Source: Methanospirillum hungatei
GTDB taxonomy: Archaea; Halobacteriota; Methanomicrobia; Methanomicrobiales; Methanospirillaceae
Direction of reading: 5' to 3'
Assembly: GCA_003251955.1 (NCBI GenBank)
Contig: QKDV01000313.1
Location: 1 to 8,773 of the forward strand
Length of the DNA: 8,773 bases
Shown one piece after another: positions 1 to 5,742 of this stretch. The notes beneath the pieces were generated by a model that worked only from the letters and a program-made list of their open reading frames with translations, did not search any database and was not told the DNA's origin. Every line of letters starts with the position of its first letter. Positions within the stretch are counted from its first letter, which is position 1. The translations under genes were made by a program, and so were the position numbers.

Positions 1-1902
1 GGGGAATGATCCAGATTTGGTATACCCGGTTACAAATGCACGATTACTGCCATCAACCTTGATATCATATCCGTAATCTTCTTCAGATCCACCAAGATAT
101 GTGGAATAGACGTATGCAGTACCATCAGCACTATATTTTGTTACAAATGCATCTTTGTCAAAATAATCATTGACATCTGCCTTTGTCTTTTGTTTCGCAT
201 TTGATGTTACTGGGAAATTGGTCGAAGCAGTTGAACCGGTAACATAGGCACATCCTGATGAATCAGCAGCAATTGCCTGCCCATAATCATAAACAGTGGA
301 ACCTCCGAGATAGGTTGCATACGTAACAGGAGATGAAGCGGAAATGTTCATCTTAAACACATATGCATCCTGAGTCCCATTCAGGGTCTTTTGCAGACCA
401 GTTACACCGGATGGAAGGAGATCGTTTGAGTTAGTTATCCCGACAAGATAAACCAGACCCGATGTGTCAATTGCAATTCCATTTCCTTCATCATTCGAAC
501 TACCGCCGATATAGCTGGAGTATAGTAATGTACTACCTGCAGCGCTTATTTTGCTTACAAAAGCATCTTCTGTTGCTAAGTTTGTAGGTGTGGTCTGATA
601 TGCCCCGGATGTGACAGGGAAATTTCCATCAGATGAAAGAGGACTGTTGCCTTTTGTAAATCCAGTGATATATGCTGCATTGCTGCTATCAAGGGCAATA
701 TCATTTGCCTGATCAGAATGTGTCCCTCCCAGATACGTAGAATATGCAAAGTTAGCTCCATCTGAACGGATTTTTGTGATAAATGCGTCATTAGAACCTT
801 TCAGTGCTGACTGAATCGGATAAAGGACAGGGAAATCTGTGGATGTTGTATCACCAGTCACGTAGATATTGTTACTACTGTCAATAGCAATCCCACGACC
901 ATACTCCAAACTATTTCCACCCAAATATGTAGAAAAGGCGATGGTTGCATTCCCGCTGGTTTCATTTAATTTTGTTACGAAGACATCATTACCATCATGG
1001 CAATAGGTTCCGTTGTATGTTATTGGAGAAGTGACATTTATTGGATTATATAGGGGGAAATCACACGAACAGGTATATCCAACAACATATGCATTACCGC
1101 TTGAATCCATGGCAATATCCATGCCATAATCCTCATAACTTCCGCTGAGGTATGTTGAATATTGGAGATTTGGATCGATGATGAGCGGGTATGAAGGATC
1201 GTATGAACCCAGTTTGAATCCGACACTGCCATTCAGGATTTCATACTGGGAACTCACATTCGTATGTGTTCCCTTTATATCCTGATAACTAACAGGAGCA
1301 GCTTCGGTAAGATTTCCAAATTGGGTTCTTACAAGAAGTGACCCATCATCTTTTAGGGATATCTCCTCTGCACCTGAATATGTAAGTTTTATCTGATCAG
1401 GATCTGAACCGGGACTCACCTGATATTCACGCTTTAATATTCCACTCTTTCCTGAATAGGACAGATTTATACCTGGAAGAATGTCAGCATACCTGATCTC
1501 ACCATACCAAGGAACATACTGCTTATAATCTGATTCATTCTGGCCTTTCAAAAAGTTTGCATAACCGGGAAGCTGGTTTAAGGGCTCAATAATTATATCA
1601 TTGCGAGCCCCCTCGAGGGTTACTATAAGAGGAGTGATCTCACTTTGATTAGAACCTGGACCCCCAGTTCCTGATATGACTATTCCATCTTTGGTAAAAT
1701 CAAAGGAGAAATCCTGTGATTTTGCCTGATATTCAATGATATCAGGTGACTGACCTACATTTGTTATAAACTGGACCGGCTGTGAGGAAAGTTCCTCTAA
1801 TGAAATATTTCCACCAGCTACCGCACAAACGGTTGCTGGCATCCAGCAGACCAGTAATATCAGGAGCGCAGTTAGTAATGCACTCTGTTGTATCCGTATC
1901 AT
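1..1902 (-). CDS. Secreted SBBP beta-propeller repeat protein, 3' end outside the window
   Basis: Partial gene, open through the left edge, 634 codons visible. The N-terminus (MIRIQQSALLTALLILLVCW) is a signal peptide ending near VCA. Residues about 30-245 (starting LSSQPVQFITNVGQSPDIIE) resemble the domain that precedes SBBP repeats in bacterial and archaeal proteins (DUF7948, from memory). From residue 248 come six repeats with the core YSTYLGG, then D/E-Y/G, then DIAxDSSGNAYVTGYT, typical of SBBP (Pfam beta-propeller repeat). Export to the cell surface and a binding or structural role are inferred; no enzyme motif is visible. I read every codon and found no frame break. Start: ATG at 1902 has a GGGGGT ribosome binding site 9 bases upstream; an in-frame ATG at 1911 would add MDE but leaves only one base after the purine run, so 1902 is preferred. 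Transcribed alone from its own promoter; lysS upstream is separated by more than 300 bases. Confidence 0.88.
   Translation of the reverse strand, partial: MIRIQQSALLTALLILLVCWMPATVCAVAGGNISLEELSSQPVQFITNVGQSPDIIEYQAKSQDFSFDFTKDGIVISGTGGPGSNQSEITPLIVTLEGARNDIIIEPLNQLPGYANFLKGQNESDYKQYVPWYGEIRYADILPGINLSYSGKSGILKREYQVSPGSDPDQIKLTYSGAEEISLKDDGSLLVRTQFGNLTEAAPVSYQDIKGTHTNVSSQYEILNGSVGFKLGSYDPSYPLIIDPNLQYSTYLSGSYEDYGMDIAMDSSGNAYVVGYTCSCDFPLYNPINVTSPITYNGTYCHDGNDVFVTKLNETSGNATIAFSTYLGGNSLEYGRGIAIDSSNNIYVTGDTTSTDFPVLYPIQSALKGSNDAFITKIRSDGANFAYSTYLGGTHSDQANDIALDSSNAAYITGFTKGNSPLSSDGNFPVTSGAYQTTPTNLATEDAFVSKISAAGSTLLYSSYIGGSSNDEGNGIAIDTSGLVYLVGITNSNDLLPSGVTGLQKTLNGTQDAYVFKMNISASSPVTYATYLGGSTVYDYGQAIAADSSGCAYVTGSTASTNFPVTSNAKQKTKADVNDYFDKDAFVTKYSADGTAYVYSTYLGGSEEDYGYDIKVDGSNRAFVTGYTKSGSFP
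19..1161 (-). repeat. Six SBBP propeller repeats in the coding sequence
   Basis: Each conserved core is about 30 residues, running from (Y/F)(S/A)(T/S)Y(L/I)(G/S)G to VTGxT. Cores begin at 1161, 936, 744, 522, 321 and 108, so the period is 75, 64, 74, 67 and 71 codons. The cores are diverged, not recent copies, and the length variation falls in the linkers. The linker after the first core holds three cysteines (CSCDFP and TYCHDG). The sixth core ends at the window edge, so more blades may follow. Confidence 0.85.
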
Positions 1903-1960
1903 CTCATCCATACCCCCATGCCTGTTTTTTGTTGCACGCAGAAGCCCCACATTTTTTCTG

Positions 1961-1973
1961 AAATATAATAATA
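1961..1973 (-). promoter_or_regulatory. Probable TATA box for the SBBP gene
   Basis: On the minus strand the segment reads GGCTATTATTATATTTC, an AT-rich TATA-like element about 60 bases upstream of the chosen start. Transcription about 25 bases downstream would give a leader of roughly 40 bases. The match is to general archaeal promoter layout only. Confidence 0.35.
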
Positions 1974-2124
1974 GCCTTAATTATTACATTTCGTTGGAGT
2001 GCCCGAACTAACGGGCTTTTCTTCGCTGAACAACACCGATCTCACACCATGTACAATATGACAAGGATGTCTTTTTATGGATTATAAGTGTTTCTAAAAA
2101 TAGTGAGCCAGAGCCGTTATTATC

Positions 2125-2202
2125 AAAAAACAAAAGGGAAACAGAACCCATACAAGCATCAGAGCCCGAAAAAGAATTATATTGAGGGGCTATATTCAAA
2201 AA
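2125..2202 (-). terminator. Oligo-T termination region downstream of lysS
   Basis: Read on the minus strand, lysS is followed by T-runs at 2198-2202, 2169-2173 and 2125-2135 (TTTTGTTTTTT). Archaeal RNA polymerase commonly terminates at such runs without a strong hairpin. A weak stem (AGCCC at 2191-2187 with GGGCT at 2167-2163) precedes the last run. Confidence 0.5.
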
Positions 2203-2226
2203 CGAGTATAAATTAAAGGCTTGCGC

Positions 2227-3753
2227 CTATTGGGTATCCTTACCTGAAACATCCTCTTCCTCTTCTGAGGCTACTTCCCTTCTCATTGAGGGGAAGAGGA
2301 TGACCTCTTTGATCGAGGTGTTACTGGTGCTCAGCATAACCAGCCGGTCTATTCCTATCCCGACGCCGCCAGTCGGGGGCATACCATATCCAAGAGCATT
2401 TACGAAATCGTAGTCATGCATCTGAGCTTCCTCATCTCCCAGCCGTCTTTTCTCTTCCTGAGCTTCAAATCGCTCGAGTTGATCCAAGGGATCGTTCAGC
2501 TCAGAGAAACCATTTGCAAGTTCCATCCCTGCAATAAAGAGTTCAAACCGCTCCACAAACCCTTCCTTTTCCCGGTGTACCTTTGCAAGAGGTGAGTTCT
2601 CTATCGGGAAATCAAGGATAAAGGTTGGCTGAATCAGTTTCTCCTCAACCAGAGTTTCGAAGAAAAGAGGCAGAGCTTCACGGTGACTACGGACAGCCTC
2701 GATACCTTCCACCCCGAGCGTCCTTCCTTTCTCCTTGAGATCATCAAGAGTGCACGCAAAGATATCAATTCCGCCAATACTCTTCACTGCCTCATCCATT
2801 GACATTGAATTCCAGGGAGGAGAGAAATTTATCGGCTTTCCCTCATAGGTGATCTCGTATCCACCTGTCACCTCATTAATAACACCTGATATAATCTCTT
2901 CAGTCAGGTTCATCATATCCCGGTAATCTGCGTAGGCCTGGTAGATCTCTACCATTGAAAACTCGGGGTTATGACTAGTATCGATATCTTCGTTCCTGAA
3001 ATTCTTAGCTAGCTCAAAGACCTTCTCAAACCCTCCAACAACCAGCCTTTTCAGATAGAGCTCCGGGGCAATCCGCATGTACAGCTTCTGCTCCAGGTAG
3101 TTGTGGTAAGTCGTAAAAGGCCTGGCATTAGCACCACCATAGATTGGTTGGAGAGTCGGTGTCTCAAACTCTAGGAATCCAAGGGAGGTCAGGCTGTTCC
3201 TAATACGAGAAAGGATTCTGCTCCTTATCCTAAATGTCTCTCTGCTCTCCTCATTGACGATCAAATCCAGGTACCGCTGGCGATATCGTTTCTCTAGATT
3301 TGTCAGCCCATGAAACTTCTCTGGAAGTGAACAGAGAGCCTTGGTTAGAAGTTCAAAGTCATCCACCCAGAGAGTAATCTCACCGACCTTAGTTCTAAAT
3401 GCCCGGCCAGTGACACCGATGATATCCCCACGCTCAATCCCCGATTTAAACACTGCAAACTTCCCTTCAGGGAGTGAATCCTTTCTGATGTAAAGTTGAA
3501 TCCTTCCGGATTCATCTCCGAGGTCACAGAAAAAGGTCTTCCCATGATCTCTGACAATGTAGATTCTGCCTGCAGTACTAACCTGCTCTGGAGATGGGTC
3601 ATGAGTTACCGAATCAAACACTTCCCGTATCCGGGCAATTGTGTGAGTTCTCTTGAAAGAGGGAGGGTAAAGTGGAACTCCCTGTTCCTGGAGGAGATTT
3701 CTTTTTGCAAGACGCTGTTCATCAAACTGTAACGCTGGATTATCGAATGACAT
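2227..3753 (-). CDS. lysS: Lysyl-tRNA synthetase, class II
   Basis: Cytoplasmic enzyme that charges tRNA(Lys) with lysine using ATP. The 508-residue protein has the full class II LysRS architecture: an N-terminal helix, an OB-fold anticodon-binding domain (about 58-135, with GRIQLYIRKD), then the aminoacylation domain with motif 1 (FLEFETPTLQPIYGGANARP, 193-212), motif 2 (FRNEDIDTSHNPEF, 252-265) and motif 3 (GGVGIGIDRLVML, 462-474). The segment GMELANGFSELND (409-421) is the lysine-specific block shared with E. coli LysS, which distinguishes it from AspRS and AsnRS. Length is normal for the family. The acidic tail (EEEED) is unremarkable. Start ATG at 3753 has a strong purine-rich GGGGGAGGAG 11 bases upstream. 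Many archaea use an unrelated class I LysRS; class II enzymes occur in some, such as Methanosarcina, which has both. Bacterial origin by transfer is possible but not shown here. Confidence 0.97.
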   Translation of the reverse strand: MSFDNPALQFDEQRLAKRNLLQEQGVPLYPPSFKRTHTIARIREVFDSVTHDPSPEQVSTAGRIYIVRDHGKTFFCDLGDESGRIQLYIRKDSLPEGKFAVFKSGIERGDIIGVTGRAFRTKVGEITLWVDDFELLTKALCSLPEKFHGLTNLEKRYRQRYLDLIVNEESRETFRIRSRILSRIRNSLTSLGFLEFETPTLQPIYGGANARPFTTYHNYLEQKLYMRIAPELYLKRLVVGGFEKVFELAKNFRNEDIDTSHNPEFSMVEIYQAYADYRDMMNLTEEIISGVINEVTGGYEITYEGKPINFSPPWNSMSMDEAVKSIGGIDIFACTLDDLKEKGRTLGVEGIEAVRSHREALPLFFETLVEEKLIQPTFILDFPIENSPLAKVHREKEGFVERFELFIAGMELANGFSELNDPLDQLERFEAQEEKRRLGDEEAQMHDYDFVNALGYGMPPTGGVGIGIDRLVMLSTSNTSIKEVILFPSMRREVASEEEEDVSGKDTQ

Positions 3754-3764
3754 GGTTGTTGTAT

Positions 3765-3774
3765 CTCCTCCCCC
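3765..3774 (-). promoter_or_regulatory. lysS ribosome binding site
   Basis: The minus strand reads GGGGGAGGAG, complementary to the archaeal 16S tail, 11 bases before the ATG at 3753. The spacing is slightly long, but no other in-frame start fits better. Confidence 0.65.
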
Positions 3775-3780
3775 GGTCGC

Positions 3781-3834
3781 CCTGGATGCCGGCAGTCGAA
3801 CCAGGATGGGGAGGGGCTGATTGATGCAAGCCCC
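3781..3834 (-). promoter_or_regulatory. Two predicted hairpins in the lysS leader
   Basis: On the transcribed strand, GGGGCT (3834-3829) pairs with AGCCCC (3818-3813) around a 10-base loop. A second stem, CCTGG (3805-3801) with CCAGG (3785-3781), has a 15-base loop containing GCCGGC and is followed closely by the ribosome binding site. They may only shape the leader; a regulatory role is speculative and no known riboswitch class is recognised. Confidence 0.35.
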
Positions 3835-3878
3835 GGTGGTTATGGCCTGTTTATTTTCAGGAATAACGCAATATTCGC

Positions 3879-3886
3879 TTATATTG
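3879..3886 (-). promoter_or_regulatory. Probable TATA box of lysS
   Basis: The minus strand reads GACAATATAAGCG. A start about 25 bases downstream, near 3855, would give a lysS leader of about 100 bases that includes both hairpins. The 239-base gap between lysS and the PEGA gene otherwise contains only the terminator of the latter. Confidence 0.35.
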
Positions 3887-3977
3887 TCAAGGCCTTACCG
3901 GAAATAACCTTCGTAGAAGTGGGAGGGTTACCACCTAGAGAGAATCCGGGTGAAATAAGGAGATTTTTAAGGAGAGC

Positions 3978-3983
3978 AAAAAA
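3978..3983 (-). terminator. Oligo-T terminator of the PEGA gene
   Basis: Ten bases after the PEGA stop codon the minus strand reads CATTTTTTGCTC. A run of six T without a strong stem fits an archaeal terminator and separates this gene from lysS, which has its own promoter. Confidence 0.5.
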
Positions 3984-3992
3984 TGAGAGAAA

Positions 3993-5306
3993 TCAGGCCT
4001 TCCGACAGAAGAAGTACCCGACACCGGCAAGAATTGCAATTATTAGAAGCGGGGATGGCCAGGGGGTTCCCTGACAGGTCGCTCCGGTTGTTGTATCTGA
4101 CGTTAGAACTGTATTAATCTGAAGTACCTGCCCGGGTATTATCTCAAAAGACGAGTTGTACTCCTGATATCCACCAAGTTTGATAGAATAGGTGTGTTTT
4201 CCAGAACAGACAGTCCCAATAGTGGCAGGTGTTGTCCCTTTTAGTTGCCCATCAACAGAGATATCAGCACCTGCAGGGTCAGAACTTACCATCACAAGGC
4301 CACATGCCTGAGGCATCGGACTTGGATCCATCTGCACAGTCACGGGCGTGATGGCTCCTGCAGTCACCATCACCATCGCTTCGAAGTCCTCGTAATTTTT
4401 ACTGGTTATGTATATCCGATGACTTCCCGGTGTCACATTGGAGATCTCAAGAGGTCTGCCGGTTTCGGTTAGTCCTCTGTACTCGTCATCAAGGAATACA
4501 GATGCTCCCGGGGGTTCGGTTGTGACAACCACAAAACCACCAGATGCATCGGTTGCGGGTTTTAGAGTGGCATGCACAGGGGTTGTCACCTGATTCTGTA
4601 CCGATACCCATTCTACATAATCCTCATTTCCAGCCCTGCTGATCCTGACCTCATGACGCCCTGGCGGAATATTTCCTACAACTAGGTTCGTTGTTCCAGA
4701 ATACACTCCGTCGATGTATGCCATGGCCCCACCGGGATCTGAACTGATCTCAAGTGTGCCGGAACCTGTGCGAATGGACATATTTGCTGTCAGTTCTGTG
4801 GTCTCTCCAGGATGAATCTCAACAGTTCTGACAAATGGTTCATACCCCATCATAACCAGGGAGACCAAATGGGTTCCTGTTGGGAGATCGAGATAGGTCC
4901 AGGGGGCCATCTGCCCATTTCCGTTGTCAACGGTTACCATGGCACCGGAAGGAGATGAACTAACCTTCAGCGTCCCTGTGGTTGCAACAGGAACCAGTAC
5001 TGCCATAACCTGAACCATCCCACCTGGCTGAATACTCTGAGTATAGGACTGTTCCCAGATTTGGAAACCCTGCATCATGACCCTGATCACAGTTGCATTC
5101 GTGTCCATGGCTGTGACCGGAACGATCACCGGGGTCTCCCCGGCAAAGGCACCATTGACTATTACATCAGCCCCCTGCGGGTTTGATTTCACCTCAAAGT
5201 ATCCCATCTGTGTCTGCACAGCCGAAACCGGAGCCAGAAAAGCGATTATTAATATGAGTGCCAGAAGGCATACAAATCTCCTTAATGGCAGCATCTCCCT
5301 CATCAT
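3993..5306 (-). CDS. Secreted, membrane-anchored protein with five PEGA domains
   Basis: A 437-residue surface protein. A signal peptide (MMREMLPLRRFVCLLALILI, cleavage near VSA at 27-29) is followed by five PEGA-type domains at about 34-109, 110-182, 183-256, 257-335 and 336-405. Each begins with a strand such as GTLKVSSSPSGAMVTVD and has a (V/I)xPGxHxVxIxxxGY core, for example PPGRHEVRISRAGNEDYVEW. PEGA domains are small beta-sandwiches common in S-layer-associated archaeal proteins; a binding or structural role is inferred. The C-terminus (PWPSPLLIIAILAGVGYFFC then RKA) is a transmembrane helix with a short basic tail, like a C-terminal sorting or anchoring signal, preceded by a Thr/Pro/Cys-containing linker. 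Start is uncertain: the frame opens at ATG 5351, which adds a polar 15-residue extension before the signal peptide, and no candidate has a strong ribosome binding site; 5306 gives a normal signal peptide. Monocistronic and divergent from the transport operon. Confidence 0.87.
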   Translation of the reverse strand: MMREMLPLRRFVCLLALILIIAFLAPVSAVQTQMGYFEVKSNPQGADVIVNGAFAGETPVIVPVTAMDTNATVIRVMMQGFQIWEQSYTQSIQPGGMVQVMAVLVPVATTGTLKVSSSPSGAMVTVDNGNGQMAPWTYLDLPTGTHLVSLVMMGYEPFVRTVEIHPGETTELTANMSIRTGSGTLEISSDPGGAMAYIDGVYSGTTNLVVGNIPPGRHEVRISRAGNEDYVEWVSVQNQVTTPVHATLKPATDASGGFVVVTTEPPGASVFLDDEYRGLTETGRPLEISNVTPGSHRIYITSKNYEDFEAMVMVTAGAITPVTVQMDPSPMPQACGLVMVSSDPAGADISVDGQLKGTTPATIGTVCSGKHTYSIKLGGYQEYNSSFEIIPGQVLQINTVLTSDTTTGATCQGTPWPSPLLIIAILAGVGYFFCRKA

Positions 5307-5381
5307 ATCGGTATGGTTCTCAGGTTGTACCTGAAAAAGTATCCGATACATTCTTTCCCATAAGATGCATGAAATGGTGAA

Positions 5382-5389
5382 TCATATTT
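5382..5389 (-). promoter_or_regulatory. Possible TATA box of the PEGA gene
   Basis: The minus strand reads CCGAAAAAAATATGATT, an A-rich BRE-like stretch and a TATA-like core. Transcription would start near 5360, giving a leader of about 50 bases for the start at 5306, or a nearly leaderless message for the ATG at 5351. Confidence 0.3.
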
Positions 5390-5452
5390 TTTTCGGAGAA
5401 GACCAGTTATGGTGCAGATGGAAGAGAGTAATACACCAAAATCTCCATAGTT

Positions 5453-5458
5453 CTTATA
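5453..5458 (+). promoter_or_regulatory. Possible TATA box for the small protein-symporter operon
   Basis: CTTATA within TTCTTATACCAAAAG would place the transcript start near 5480 and leave a leader of about 140 bases that contains the 24-base palindrome. TTTAGATA at 5547-5554 is an alternative that would start transcription within or just past that palindrome. Confidence 0.25.
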
Positions 5459-5554
5459 CCAAAAGAGCAGATATGATATCGGTAAACTGATGCGAATCTG
5501 TACAACCCGTAAAGGCGGATTCTTATCACCCTCATTTTTCTTCGTGTTTAGATA

Positions 5555-5578
5555 GGGGACCGGAATTTTCCGGTCCCC
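5555..5578. repeat. 24-base near-perfect inverted repeat
   Basis: GGGGACCGGAA at 5555-5565 is exactly complementary to TTCCGGTCCCC at 5568-5578, with a two-base TT centre. As DNA it is a good candidate operator; as RNA it would form a very stable hairpin in the leader of the downstream operon. It lies 45 bases before the start codon of the small protein and is not followed by a T-run on either strand, which argues against a simple terminator. Confidence 0.75.
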
Positions 5579-5622
5579 AGGTACTGACAACGCAGACAGG
5601 TTACCGCAGGTCTTCGATAATC

Positions 5623-5742
5623 ATGATAATTTTATTTGGAATCTCTGATCCGGCAATCATTGCCGGCTATGCCCTATCTATAGGATTCGCTCTCGTCTGT
5701 ATCATATACGGACTGGTAAACTGGAATAGAGGAGGATCATAA
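5623..5742 (+). CDS. 39-residue membrane protein, likely symporter small accessory protein
   Basis: This short gene encodes MIILFGISDPAIIAGYALSI followed by GFALVCIIYGLVNWNRGGS. It has a short N-terminal hydrophobic part, then one transmembrane helix (about residues 12-33), and ends with a polar, positively charged tail (NWNRGGS). It stops with TAA at 5740-5742 and the symporter ATG follows with no gap. The size, the G(I/V)xDPxx start, the WNRxG end and the position fit the small accessory proteins annotated next to SSS symporters in archaea and bacteria (from memory). It probably sits in the membrane and assists or stabilises the transporter; this is inference from context. ATG at 5623 is the only in-frame ATG; the upstream purine signal (GCAGGT, 5606-5611) is weak. 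Confidence 0.82.
   Translation: MIILFGISDPAIIAGYALSIGFALVCIIYGLVNWNRGGS
5650..5666. repeat. 17-base palindrome inside the small gene
   Basis: CCGGCAAT (5650-5657) and ATTGCCGG (5659-5666) are perfect complements around one base. It covers codons for PAIIAG. It may be coincidence of codon choice, or an RNA hairpin ahead of the symporter. Confidence 0.6.
5731..5738 (+). promoter_or_regulatory. Symporter ribosome binding site within the small gene
   Basis: GGAGGATC matches the archaeal consensus GGAGGTGATC closely. The GGAGG core ends seven bases before the ATG at 5743. It overlaps the last Gly-Gly-Ser codons of the 39-residue protein, which suggests that translation of the two is coupled. Confidence 0.85.

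Larger units (their letters stand above)
1903..2226. other. Intergenic region between lysS and the SBBP gene
   Basis: This AT-rich stretch holds the lysS 3' untranslated region with T-runs, a short hairpin (GCCCG at 2001-2005 pairing with CGGGC at 2012-2016, followed by TTTT on the plus strand), the SBBP gene promoter and its ribosome binding site. I see no convincing gene. The hairpin plus T-run would terminate plus-strand transcription, but no plus-strand gene precedes it. Confidence 0.6.
5307..5622. other. Divergent intergenic region, PEGA gene / transport operon
   Basis: About 315 bases carry the control regions of two oppositely directed units. It holds a TATA-like element for the PEGA gene, a candidate TATA box for the plus strand, a short GATATGATATC palindrome at 5470-5480, and a long palindrome at 5555-5578. 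Open frames here begin at TTG, overlap these elements and encode nothing I recognise. Confidence 0.6.

Noticed and set aside
19..1161. Periodic pattern suggestive of a CRISPR or DNA repeat array
   Set aside because: The periodicity is at protein level (SBBP blades), with diverged DNA and unequal spacing.
2001..2020. Hairpin GCCCG/CGGGC followed by TTTT as a plus-strand terminator
   Set aside because: The stem is only five base pairs and no plus-strand gene lies upstream, so it is probably chance.
2008..2199. 63-codon open frame on the minus strand after lysS
   Set aside because: It begins at TTG without a ribosome binding site, runs through the T-rich lysS 3' region and encodes nothing recognisable.
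3780..3806. tRNA-like GGTTCGA on the minus strand before lysS
   Set aside because: The flanking bases do not form a T-arm, and no acceptor, D or anticodon arm can be drawn around it.
3983..4117. 44-residue plus-strand frame with an AAGGAG signal upstream
   Set aside because: It is antisense to the conserved C-terminal anchor of the PEGA gene, its product is Arg-rich with no recognisable motif, and its AAGGAG and A-run are better explained as part of the PEGA 3' region.
5303..5590. 95-codon open frame on the minus strand upstream of the PEGA gene
   Set aside because: It starts at TTG, overlaps the long palindrome and the PEGA promoter region and start, and resembles no family.
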